The notes beneath the pieces are model-generated. The model was not told the origin of the DNA and did no database searches. It worked only from the letters and a program-made list of their open reading frames with translations. From positions 2,046,001 to 2,110,000 of the forward strand of contig OY730171.1 of NCBI GenBank assembly GCA_963422465.1: a stretch of 64,000 nucleotides of DNA, in the 5' to 3' direction. Source of the stretch: Lichina pygmaea (taxonomy: Eukaryota; Ascomycota; Lichinomycetes; Lichinales; Lichinaceae). Positions 23,201 to 34,629 of the stretch are shown here, in pieces (positions within the stretch are counted from its first letter, which is position 1; every line of letters starts with the position of its first letter). Position numbers and translations under genes: made by a program.

Positions 23201-24378
23201 ATGGCCAACAGAGACGCCTGGCAAGCCTTTCAGCGGACCATGCAGTCGTACCAAAGGGGCGGAGGACGCGGCCCGGGGGGCCCGGGGGGCCCAGGAGGAC
23301 TGGGAGGCTTTCCCAAGCGTCTCTTCGGCTCCGCTGCCGGAGGTGCCCTTTTGATCGGTGGCGGCATTCTTCTGTCTAATTCCCTGTTCAACGGTACGAT
23401 ACTGGGCTTCTGGATCGCTGCAGCTTGCACCGGCGAGGGCTGCTGCTGACATGGGGGTCTGGTCCGTTAGTCGATGGAGGTCACCGCGCCATCAAGTACA
23501 CACGGATAGGTGGCATCAAGTCCGACATTTACAGCGAAGGTGCAGTCAAACCCAAAGGTGGGAGCGCCGGTCGACAAGCGGAGACTGATGTTGCCCGACT
23601 CTGGCAGGCACGCACTTCAGGCTCCCCTGGCTCGAGACGCCCGTCACCTACGATGTCCGAGCCAGACCTCGCAACGTCGCCTCTCTCACGGGCACGAAGG
23701 ATCTGCAGATGGTCAACATCACCTGCCGTGTCCTCTCCCGACCCCGGGTCGATGCTCTCCCGCAGATCTACCGGACCTTGGGAACGGACTACGACGAACG
23801 GGTGCTCCCATCCATCGTCAACGAGGTCCTCAAGAGCGTCGTGGCACAGTTCAACGCCAGCCAGCTGATCACGCAGCGCGAGAGCGTCAGCAGGTTGGTC
23901 CGAGAGAACCTCGTCCGACGAGCAGCTCGCTTCAACATCATGTTGGATGACGTTTCCCTCACCGTGAGTCGGGACCATGTTTCATTCGACACTGGTATGC
24001 GTGCTCGTGCTCCTTGCTGACGGCCCCGTGCCTCGCGATCAGCACCTCGCCTTCTCGCCCGAGTTCACGGCGGCCGTCGAGGCCAAGCAAGTGGCCCAGC
24101 AGGAAGCGCAACGGGCCGCCTTCGTGGTCGACAAGGCGCGACAGGAGAAGCAGGCGATGGTGGTCCGGGCGCAGGGTGAGGCGCGATCGGCGGAGCTCAT
24201 CGGCGACGCCATCAAGAAGTCCCGAAGCTACGTCGACCTCCGCCGGATCGAGAACGCCCGGAACATCGCGACGATCCTGCAGGAGGCTGGCGCCAAGAAC
24301 AAGGTCTACCTGGACACCGAGGGTCTTGGCCTGAACGTCGTCGACAAGGGTGGATCTGGCAGCGTCGACTCGAAGTGA
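23201..24378 (+). CDS. PHB2: Prohibitin-2 (mitochondrial inner-membrane scaffold)
   Basis: Four exons, 23201-23393, 23471-23539, 23608-23963 and 24043-24378, giving 317 residues (family about 310). A Gly-rich N-terminus is followed by a membrane segment ([19 protein letters not shown], about residues 44-62). The SPFH/band-7 domain starts at [15 protein letters not shown] and contains [20 protein letters not shown]. The C-terminal coiled coil ([20 protein letters not shown]) pairs PHB2 with PHB1 in the ring complex that stabilises inner-membrane proteins and the m-AAA protease. All splice junctions restore the conserved family sequence, for example SEG | THF and SLT | HLAF. Start at 23201 is the first ATG and has a CACC context. 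Firm identification; choice of PHB2 over PHB1 rests on the long Gly-rich N-terminus. Confidence 0.95.
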
Positions 24379-26746
24379 GGGGAGCAGAGGCTCCGGGTAA
24401 ACCTGTGATGCCCTTAGGCCTTGGTGTTCTGGGCAAGCGCGTGGTCATCTGTGATTGAAGATCCGGAGAACGCAGACAAGAGGGAAGGATGAGAAAGGCT
24501 ATATCTGTATTTTGTACAGTACCGTACGATATACCTTCTCAACCTGGCTGGGATTTTCTCGTCACCACCACCATCGCTTTTCCGAAAGTTGGCTTCCTTT
24601 TGGTATTCCTGAGTGCTCCTTTCTAAACCACTTACTCTCCCCACCTACATCTACAGCACTCCAATCCACATCCAGCTACCGAACAATCATTCGGCACTAA
24701 CATTCAGCTCCGTTCCGCACGAGTCGATTCGTTCCTATACGCATACCTCGTACGTACAGGGTGCGTATACTGCAGTTCGGTTTAATCAAAGATCTGTCGT
24801 CAACTCCCCACATCTGTTCTTGAAGCCGAGACTGCATCAACGCCGGTATACGACGTCAAAGTCGGGAGAGCGCGAGAGGCTGTTCGCAGCTCACGATCAA
24901 AGATGGGGTTTCTACGTGGCAATGACTAGCTCTTGCACCAGACCAGCTGCATGCGTGCAAGCAAATATCGAAGGTGTTGATCGGCAAGGCCTTGGCAGAT
25001 GATCGCACAAGATACACAAGGTATGATACGAGAGCTCTCATATCTAGGGACAAGACGGCACTGACACGTCTGACAGGGCTTGTCGCATTCTAATCGGCCG
25101 TGTCGGGCTTGCGGCCGTTGGCACATGCGGCGAAACTTCTGACTGCCAGTCAACGACGTGGGACCCAGTGGCGACACTGCTCTGTGAAAGGAGGCGCTTG
25201 TCGTGGCAAGTGACCGGCCTACTCGGTCCTCTGCAAGTACCAAGTGGCAAAGAAAAGAACCATCTGCTCATCTGATGGAAGGGAAAGGATGACAGCTCTT
25301 GTCAAGCTTGTGCATGACGTCTCGTGAATGCTGGCGGTCTGTCGCTCACGTGCTTAGTGTAGCCGCAAGGAGGAGAAGCCTCGTTCAGCTCCGTGCTGAT
25401 ATATACACGGAGGAATGGCGTGGTCTTGGATTCGATCTGCACAGGGAATGAGGATAATGGAGACCTACGCACCACCACCTCCAACGTGTACTGTACGTAT
25501 CTCCAGCCCCCGAGCTAACAGCACTCAGGGTCCGAGGGGCTACAGCTTCACGCCAAAGATACTGGAACCCGTCATGTTGATCTGCGAGATGGAGCCAGTC
25601 CTCAATCGGCTGGACAGACCACCAACCGAACAAGTGGGAAGACGTGGGTCGGTGCTGTTCGTATCGCCGTTCCATCACGATGACGACATGCCAACGCTCG
25701 TCAGCTTTCAGTTCCGTCAGGTCTGGTGTCGTGGTGTAAGCTGATCACATCCTCTCCAACAGAACACCACCAACGGCCGCATAGACACCCGACACAGTCG
25801 GTCATGACGGATATGCACGACGCAGGCAGCATCCTAGTCTGCGAGATTCATCGACAGGGGTGACAGCTTCAGCGCGAACCAATGGCCCATCTACGGCGAC
25901 TCTGGTGCCTAGGACGGCCACCCCGACCCACGGACAGACTGGAGTGCGCCTTCGTGTGTCTGATGGTCAGTGGAGGTCGGCATTGAGGCATGCCCCCGGC
26001 GACGTGCATGGCGGACCTGGCCAAAGGTTACAATCATCACCGTGGACATGTGTCTTTGTTGTGACATCTTGCTTCCAAACCCAACACGGCGTCCTGGGCA
26101 ATTGTCACGCGGGGGATAAAATGCAGTCTATACCGATACCACTGAGCTGTTTGACCTGTGCTCACGTGGCATGGCCTCCCAGGGGCTACTACCCCGACGG
26201 GGCCTTTGTCTTGCCGGCACTTGGACGTGGAAGAACGACCGCTCTGCCTTTTTCCCCAAGGGGATGCTCGCCACAACGACCTTTCGTCTTCACATCAGGC
26301 CGCACAGGCGAGTCTGCCATGGCGTACCAGATCCCGAGTCGATCATCATGGACGTCTCTTCTCCCAGGACAAGGCTGGACCGCCGGTCAAGACTTGTTCC
26401 GTGGAAACCGGACCACCGATGCAACCCCGACCTACAGGCTCTGAACATCGTCTACTAGCTGCTGCTGCAGGGTGCTGAGCTCGGTGATCCGGCCGAAAAG
26501 TCGTCCCTTTGCAAGTGGTCACGTCGTGTCACGTCCCAGCCCTCCTCCCCGGAACACAGTCGTCTGATGGGGTCGGTGTGTGTTTCTGTGGGGTCGGACT
26601 GCTTGATCGCACTCGGGTTCGCTTCTGAAGAGCAACACCGTCGTGACGTTCAATCACCGCCGGGCCGAAAGGCACACACCAGCGTTCTAACCCGGATCCG
26701 CACAGGCGAGATAGGTCTTGCTGCCCTTTCTCCATCGCTGCCGGGT

Positions 26747-26809
26747 CCCCGGCTTTGGGTCCCCGGCTTTGGGTCCCCGGCTTTGGGTCCCCGGCTTTGG
26801 GTCCCCGGC
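26747..26809 (+). repeat. Minisatellite, 14-bp unit CCCCGGCTTTGGGT, about 4.5 copies
   Basis: Perfect tandem copies at 26747, 26761, 26775 and 26789, then a partial one. Confidence 0.95.
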
Positions 26810-27032
26810 ATGCCCCTGTGGGTGGCAGTGGGAAACAGCTAAAGGTGTGATCCTCCAGCGCCAGCGCTTCGCAGGCGAGTGACGGGGTGCTGCGACAGCT
26901 CACTCCCACCACCGACTTCCAGCAGCTAACCTCCAGTCACCAGGCGGCAGCCGCCCTGGCTCGGTGGTTCTTACCTCGTGCGTCTTGGGCCTTCTCTCCC
27001 CATTCTCCTGGGCCCAGGACCAGCTGCGCCCT

Positions 27033-27188
27033 GATTGATTGATTGAATCCCTACACCATTCTAGTGCTAGTGTAACTAGACTATGCTGGGTCTTCTATAA
27101 ATCTAGGCTAGAAAAACTTGAAACAAGTAAAAAAACCTCTCCCTACAGCGCCTCACCAGCGCTATTCCTGTCGAGTCACTATAGAACG

Positions 27189-27222
<34 letters not shown>

Positions 27223-27557
27223 GGCTACTTAGTAGCCAGCTTCCAGCTGCTCCTGAGCCCAGGAGAACTGGGGAAGGTCACCGTGGCGGAGGATCCACGC
27301 TGTAAGGGCGGCAGCGGGCCGCGGTCGCGAAGTCCAGCTGCGCCCTACTTGACTGCCAAGCAGCCACTTTTTGTTGTTCTACAGCTAGTTGGTAGGATGG
27401 TGTCCGCCTAGGGGGGGGGGGTTTTTCATCCCTAGGATCGGGTGACCAGAGGATTTTTCCCTTGCCACTTTCATAGTGTTCCCAGCATAATCTAGCTTGG
27501 CTAGAGCTTTAGAATGGTGTAGCATCTCAATCCAATCCAATCCAATCCAATCCAATC
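27033..27557. mobile_element. Candidate MITE or degenerate DNA transposon with terminal inverted repeats
   Basis: The left end (27033-27099) and the reverse complement of the right end (27465-27557) align over about 65-70 bp at roughly 75 percent. Both begin with a GATTG(G)ATT repeat and share CTACACCATTCTA and TATGCTGGG. Length is about 525 bp with no coding capacity. The interior holds 31 consecutive G (27191-27221) and another G run at 27411-27421. No clean target duplication is visible. Part of the interior (27335-27445) resembles 59798-59877 on the other strand, which supports a dispersed family. Confidence 0.45.
27191..27221 (+). repeat. Poly-G run of 31
   Basis: Uninterrupted G31, able to form G-quadruplexes and likely length-variable; an assembly or sequencing length error is possible. 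Confidence 0.9.
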
Positions 27558-28105
27558 ACCGCCGGGATCAAGTGACTTTCTCCGGAACGTCCAGAGCAAT
27601 CGCGACCGAATCTGGGGCTGGCTCGAGACAAGACGGTGCTCTGACGAGCCATCTCAAGTACGTACAGTAGCTGGATGCAGGTCTCGCGCGCGCCAGACGA
27701 TGCCGGATAGACTCCGGAACGTACGGTAAGGGGCGTTCGGATCTTGATCCAACTTGGACGTGGTGGCCGGTGGTTTCCAGGCGCCGAACTACCGCTCTCG
27801 GATCAATCTTTCCGAGACGTCGGTCACATCCAGAAGCCCGGGCACAAAAACAGTTGTCTTCCTCGGTCATGATCTTTGGGTTTGTGATGCTCGAACAGAT
27901 GTTTCTTGTTTTCTTTGGTGTATCAGGATGGTCTCCTTGGTCGTCAGCTCGTTCTGGAATCTCATCCCAATCGACCGTTGCGGCGCAGCAGCCTAACACC
28001 GTCTCTTCACTCGATACCCAGGCTGTGTTTGGAATTGGACGCGGTGGGCGTGAAGCTCTAGCCCTAAAGCCTTACCTTACCACCGTCACATCTATCTTGC
28101 TCTTC

Positions 28106-28118
28106 CCCTCATGTCTTT
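28106..28118 (+). repeat. 13-bp direct repeat, left (target duplication)
   Basis: CCCTCATGTCTTT, repeated exactly at 28335-28347 on the other side of the insertion at 28119-28334. Confidence 0.75.
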
Positions 28119-28334
28119 TTTATTTGATTTCATTCTTACTCTGATTTGGCTGGTGAGCCATGCAGAACTTCCAGATACATGCTTGTTTTTCTCAGAAAAC
28201 CTTTAAAGGAATAAAAACCGAGACTTGGGGTAAGACTAGAGGAATATCTTGAGGAATATGTAGTGTCTGAAGAAAATAGGAATCACAGAGATGATGTGTT
28301 TTCTGCCAAGAGTTGGTGTGCTAGGTTGAACTGG
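28119..28334 (-). mobile_element. Non-LTR retroelement tail, copy 1 (5'-truncated LINE or SINE)
   Basis: 216 bp similar (85-90 percent by eye) to the left part of 38955-39277 in the same orientation. Flanked by its own 13-bp direct repeats, CCCTCATGTCTTT. Read on the minus strand, the insertion ends in an A-rich tail (GAATGAAATCAAATAAA) next to the duplication. Relative to copy 2 it is shorter on the opposite (5') side, which is the pattern of 5' truncation in target-primed insertion. No coding potential recognised. The family is not known to me. Confidence 0.72.
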
Positions 28335-28347
28335 CCCTCATGTCTTT
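28335..28347 (+). repeat. 13-bp direct repeat, right (target duplication)
   Basis: Exact copy of 28106-28118. Confidence 0.75.
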
Positions 28348-31300
28348 AGGGCCAGCTCTCTCCAACAAGAACAACATCACAAGCTTCTTCTTGCCGTGCC
28401 GCCAGAGTCGATCGGACCGTAGGCCTGCCGGCACCGAGACGGCACCCTCTCTCCCTTTATCGTCTTCCCGACCCTAGGCCGCCGGTAAGAGATGGTGAGG
28501 GTTGACTACGTCAGCTCTACGATACCGTAGCAGGTGGGAGAGCTGATAGAGCTGACGGGGCTTTTCCGGCCTCAGAGGTTCGCTCGTCAGGGTAGAGCTA
28601 CGGCAAGACCGCCGGATTTCCGAAGGAAAGGGTGTCAGGTGTTTTGAGAGATGGGAAGCGCGAGTGCTTGAGTACTTCGAGTCTTGTGCCTACAGTAAGA
28701 TCCCTTACAGTATGAGAGAGCTTGACGTGTTTGCCCCGGCGTGCCTGCTTCGATCGGTCATGGTCTCATGGTCCGTCTGGTCGTGGTGCCTCTTGACTTA
28801 CTCGTAGGGCCGTCCAGTCACGGTACTGTATGCAGTATGTCTTATTACCGAGTCAGCACTCACTGGCTTCTTCGATGGGTCCAATCAGTCAAAAAGCATA
28901 GGTAATGCGTAGTGGTAGTGGTTTCCTGTCCGCCAGAGTCAATTCTCTCGACCGTTCGGCCGATGTCAGGATTACCCGGTCAAGCCGGTCACGCCGGCGT
29001 GACTTCATCTCAATCCATACTCAGACACAACTTATCTCGGCAACGCCGAGTACTGTACCCTTGTACGTATGTACCGTAGCGTGCGCGGCAGCCGAGCGTG
29101 CCAAGATATTCGGTATGGGCTATGTTACGTACAAGTCAGGGTCGGTGACAAGCCAGCAAAAGGGGCCGACCATCGGGGAAGAGAAAGCTGATCCAGTGAG
29201 GCCTCAAAGGGGCCGAGACGGATGCCGTATCGGCAAAGATCTCTGGCCGACCGAGTCCCTCCTGACTAAGCTTGGCCGGCGGCGCCAACAGTGGGCGAGC
29301 TCGAGCCAACAGTTCGTCGGACAGGAGCTCTTCGGTTGAGGAGGATTCTCGTCTCACGTGACCTAACCCCAGAGTAGCTCTTACCATACTGCGTCTGTAC
29401 GAGTTTATGCTCGTGCGTATGTATGTCTCAACTAAAACCACGGCCACTACGGCACTCAAAGTATTGCCTCGCGGCAGTCGAAATATCGATTCAGACTTCA
29501 CGACCCTGACCTCGACCCTGCCCTTGACCCTGACCATGACCCCCGTCTGTGCGAGACATTACGTCACCGCGCTCACCTCCAGTACTCTGCTCCATTCTTT
29601 CGTCTTTTCCTAACAGAAGCAATCGCGGCGGCATTGGGCTCGGTCGTCGCCTATAATTAGTTGCCCCCGCTAGGCACTCCCGACAGAACAGCTGCGCCGG
29701 CATGGATTCGGTCGTGTTGGTCTATAGTAGCCTGGCGGTGGCTTCACGGTATCGCCTTTCAGTACGTACGTACATATTGCCGTATGTACAATCCCACAAG
29801 CCCTAGCCCTTCAGGCCTGATCGTGCATCAGCGACGAGAACAGGGCGAAGAACGGATCACAGCAGCATCTCTTTCGGATGCTGTACTCGTACGAGTATTC
29901 CGCGCTGCGTAGCTCCTTTTCGATTCTCTGTTTTCTTTTTTTCCTCTGCTGCCATGCCGGCAGCGAGCTACCAAGTTCGTCTGTCTCTTGTGTCCTTTTC
30001 CGGTCCGCATGGACCGAATGTCGTGACCACATGTCGTGGGACGGTGCGATGCCGTGTGAGTTTCTTGCGCTTGGCGGCTGGCACGCTGCTTGCAGCTTGC
30101 AGCCGACGGCACCTGCCACTGCTGTGAGAGTACGTAACGTACATACTGTACGTGCAGCAGTAAGCAAGATATTCTCCGGTTGGGTTGCCTTTTTGGCTGC
30201 GTCTCGTGTCCCTCCATCGTGTGTTGAGAACAAGGACTTGGTGTGGCAGATGCTCGAGCACAGAAAAGGCGTGTCAGCAATAAGTGCTGCGTCTACTTTC
30301 GTAGTGTTATCTACGGTACGTACGTATGTACGTACTCCCTGTAGACATGACCGTTGATGAGCGTCTTCTCCCACAGGCCGCGAGAGAATATATGAGAGGC
30401 GTCTTGTCTTGGGACTAGTGCAGCCTTGTCGATGCTCTCTTTCACTGCTCCTGCCGTGTAATCACAATCAACAAGTCTCTTGTTCTGCAAGATTGGCTGC
30501 AGCCATCTCGTCGTAGCATCCTCGTACGTTACGTATGTAGCTGCTCGAACATCGAGCAGCAGCCCCGCATCTGCAGCGAAGATTGTTCCACATGCAGCAG
30601 TGCAGCTCAGCTACGGTACTGTTCTCTTGCGATCGCGGTGGATCGTCAGCCTCGTGCTGCTGCACTCCGTACTGTACATCATCTTTGCTCCCTCCATGTC
30701 GGTGGGAAGGAATCAGACAGCCTTGATCGCCAGATGCTGGGTCAACCTTGGCATCTACACCTCTGGCCAAGTAATCGACGGCTAGACGGCCCATCCTCCT
30801 GCCGTACTGTGCCAACGGAGCACCGTCTCCGTTGTCGAAGGCGGGTGGAGGCTTGAGGACAAAGACGAGCCGGGCCCCTTGACGCCGCTCGCCGACTCTC
30901 CTGTCCAAGTCCGTGTCAGTCCGAGCGATCTCCGACGGGAGACCGGCACGGCGACCTTTTCGTCGGTCCATGGAGACTTCGCAAAGAATGCACCTGGGAT
31001 GCCATCTTCGCAGACCCCTCGAGGCTTGTCCGGCTCGCTCTCGGCAGGGATGTGAGAGCGCCCCTCGGACCCGAAGTTTCGACGAAGAAACCTCCGACAT
31101 CTCCTTGCCCCAGCACATGTGCTTACCCACCTACACTTCCGTACAGCGGCCCGCAGTTTTCGTCGCTCTCTTACCGGATCGTTGCGTCTCTCGGGCCAGA
31201 TTGATTCTGAGAGGGAGCGCGCCGATGCTCTGCAGAAGCATCTGCAGCCTAGGCACGCTAGGGTACATACTACGTACGTACCCAAGTACGTACCGGTAGC

Positions 31301-34300
31301 TCTAATTAAAGCCTAGTCTCGAGTCACAGGGGGCGGACCGCGTGTTTCGTCCATCGAGAACTCTGGTCGTCGATGCCGCTAGGTTTCAGACGTGCAAGGT
31401 GGTTGGTATCGTCCTGGATTGGGCGAAGAATGCCATGACGTCCCGCTGCCGCGCCGGCTGTTGGTTCCAAAGACGCGGAAGATAAGCCGCTAGCTAGGCC
31501 TTGATGCCTATTTCGCGAGGCACGTCTCCCCTGGAAGACAGAGAGAGGCCCAGCGAGGCCCTGAAGAGACAGGCTCGGAGTCGCCATAGCTCGTCTTTCC
31601 GAGTAGGCTTTCCCGCGGTGGAGGGACACCCAACCGGCCGCATCACGTGATCTATCAACCCGTCGTCGACATGCCTCGGCGAGGCTCCATGTTTCGAGAC
31701 GACTCCCCCTTCGAGGAGTCGACGATGCTATCGTATACGAGGCACACACATCCAACGCCACTCCCGCGGCGTGGGGCACGGTGCTCCAGCCACCGCTTTG
31801 AGCACTCTGCGTCGGAGCGAGGTCAGCTCACTTTCGGATCACACGATCCGACTCTCGCGAGGGTTTTCTCCGATTCAGGAGGGGTGGGGGGGGAGGGTCG
31901 AAAGGGGTCATCGTGACTCAGGTTTCAACCGAGCCGAGAAGTCGACGGCTAAAGTCGGCGATGTCAGGCCCCCCTCCTTCGACTCGATCCAGCTCCCGTT
32001 TCGCGGGCACTTCTCCGTTCGATCTTGGGTCGATTGAAATCCTCCTTTTTCGACAGCCGGTGTATCAAGGGTCCCGGAGATTAGCGCCCCAGGACTCGTA
32101 CGTAATCGTGGGGATCCGGAGGTGGGCTCGCAGGGACGGACTGTGCCTCGGACACGCATCCGACGACCTGGCCGCCGTATGAAGCGGTGACATCTCGGTT
32201 CGAACGCACCGGATTCTGGAATGCCAGCCTTCCCCTGCCCGTCGTCCTCCCTTCCTTCCTTTTCCCCCCCCCCGCATGTCGACATCCCTGGCTGTTTACG
32301 CGATGTGTGGCGGAAATAACGTTTCGGGGGTACGATCGGCAAGCGTCCAAGTCAGCATCTGCAACTTAAGTACCGAGTCTCTCCGCCCTGCTGTGCGCGG
32401 ACGTCTGACTTCACCTCTTTTGAAGAAGAGGCTCTGCGGCGGGCCTTCACTCGTACTGCGCTAACATTGTTTCCCGCCACGGACGTCGAGGGGATCTACA
32501 GTACAGACGTTACGTACTGTACATAGGTACGGACGAGTACTCCTGTATGTATGTACCGATCGGTCCAGCAGAGCGCAATAACGCGCGGTTGGCGTAGCAC
32601 GGCAGGTGCGCTATGAGACGTTGCCGTACGTATGTACAGTACGTAGCCGGTCGAAGCGGTGGCACAACCGGACAGCTCACCAACGCTCGACCTCCTCGAC
32701 TTGCCTTATCGAGGCCGGAAGAGCTCCGAAAATAGAAGGATCCCCTGGAGCCGATTTTCATACGCCGGAGAGATGCACCAGAAAAAGACCATCGACGTCG
32801 TATTCGCCGGCGCCGCGACGCACATGCGCCCGCCCACCCATGCCCAGACCCGTCCCAAGCTTGTCAGGCGGTTGTCAATCCACGTCTCTCCCGTCGTACT
32901 ATCGATCGCCATTCTTATTTGTTCCCGGTATCGTGCTGCGGTCCGGGGAGGTGCAGGACGCCGACGGCCACCGATTTTGATGCTCGAGCCGGTCTTGATC
33001 GGGCCCCCGAAGGAAGAGGCAAGACCGATGCCCACCCCCCGTCCGGCGAGCGCGAGATGTTAGACCGAGCCGGAGGACAGACGGGCACGACGCTGGGTCA
33101 CAGCAAGGAAGAGATCGTCCTCCTGTCACGAGCATAGCCTGCGTCGAGACGACGACCGAGCAATAGCACTGTCGTTGCCGCCGTTGCGGTCGTTCCCCCG
33201 CCCGCGATCAGCCTCGTCGTTCTTTCCCTCTCGCCCTCCTTCATCCTGACGGACGCAACCGCTCGCTGGGAGACTCTTCTCACCGTCGCCGTGCTCTTCT
33301 CTCGTCCCATCTCCGCCTGTGGATCTAGATCCGTACATTCGTCCTGTTGACCCAGCCCGGCCCAAACATCCGGTTTGTGTCATCGAATCCTATGACCGCC
33401 CGGGAGTCTTGAATCCACCGTCGTCAGCCATCTTCGGCTCGACGGCGCTCGTGAGTGCCCGTCCGTTTCATGAGGCTTCGTCATCCTCCCCCACCGTCGT
33501 GTGAAACGTGTTGGCCCTGCCGACGACCTATCGTTCCCTTGCCGTCCGCTTCCGATTTTCGTGCTGTGTACGCGAGAGACAATGATGCTAAAAGCGATGG
33601 CTTCGGCTGCAGCCGACGTCGGTGGTGCATGTTCGACAGCTGGTCGCCGTCCGCCGCTCGGTGAGGTCTCGTCCAATCGTCCACCACCTCGGACTTCCTC
33701 GATCCCGCTCTGTCGACACTCGCACCGGTCGTCGGTGCCGGGTCTGGCTTCGTCGGACGGCCGAGGCCATCCCTCCCCGCTTTCGACTTCGGAGCCGAAA
33801 GCCTGCTCGAAGCTCACCGCCTTGGTCGAAGCTCATCGCCTCGCCATCCCTGCCTCGTCGGCGTCCATGTCGTGGAACGAGCACCGACACGACAGTCGTT
33901 ACACTCGTTCATCGCCAAGCCTGACACTGGCCACCGGCACCGCCGTCGCGCTCTCGTGGGCCCCGGACGGCGGACGTCCGCTCGCGCCTACCCACATATC
34001 AACCACCGTCACCGGCCCAGGATCCTCGTACCCTGCCGTCCTTCCTTCCGTCTGCCCGTCTGCCCGTCTGCCCGTCCGCCCGTCCGCCCGTCGTCCTTTG
34101 TCGGCACTCCGCCGACACGTCGGAGTCGAGCAGCCACGGCCGGGTCGAGCCGATTACTTCAGTCGTTGTCGGTCCTCCCCGCTGACGTCGTTCGGCTCTC
34201 TCTCTCTCTCTCTCTCACGACGACGTCTCGCGCAGCAGGCCTTCTCGGATCACGATCGTCACACCGCGAGCTCCCGTTTGACGGCGTCGCGGGTGCGGGA

Positions 34301-34629
34301 ACCCTGTAGGAAAGGGGCCTGCCGCGCGTCCCGTGCTTGCGTCCGGGACCTTGCATGGACCTTGCCTCTCTGGGGCTCTCAGGTACGCTTGAGATCCGTC
34401 GCTCGTCTGCGGCCGGTACGACGCTTGGTCGTCACCGCGCTTCGTTGGCTGGATCTGGCCGCGGCCCTCCGGGTGCGGACAAAGAAGAGCCCAGGACTTG
34501 CCCTCATGGCTGACCCCGCCATCGTGTCCAGCTTGATCGTCCTCGACCAACCTCCCGTCAGGTGGAGATTTCGGCCCCGATACCACCATGATGATCTCGC
34601 CAGGATCACGCTCCTCGAGGCCGAGCCTC
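28348..34629. other. Gene-poor stretch upstream of the tyrosinase gene
   Basis: 6.3 kb without a supportable protein gene. Overlapping open frames on both strands (for example 30468-31130 minus and 33501-34886 plus) reflect high GC and carry no recognisable domain. TACGTAC and its variants are frequent (29764-29775, 30318-30338, 31271-31295, 32505-32640). CTGCCCGTC repeats lie at 34048-34092, and a (CT)n run lies near 34198-34215. Confidence 0.5.

Larger units (their letters stand above)
24379..28105. other. Gene-poor stretch
   Basis: No protein gene is supported over 3.7 kb. It includes a GC-rich minisatellite (26747-26809), a MITE candidate (27033-27557) with long poly-G runs, and scattered TACGTAC motifs. 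The longest open frame (25860-26444, plus) shows no motif, signal or splice partner and is not accepted. Confidence 0.5.

Noticed and set aside
25860-26444. 194-codon plus-strand open frame
   Set aside because: No motif, poor start context, and several overlapping frames of similar length on the other strand.
30468-31285. Overlapping minus-strand open frames of 167-220 codons
   Set aside because: Two frames of equal quality cover the same DNA and neither resembles a known family or has splice partners.
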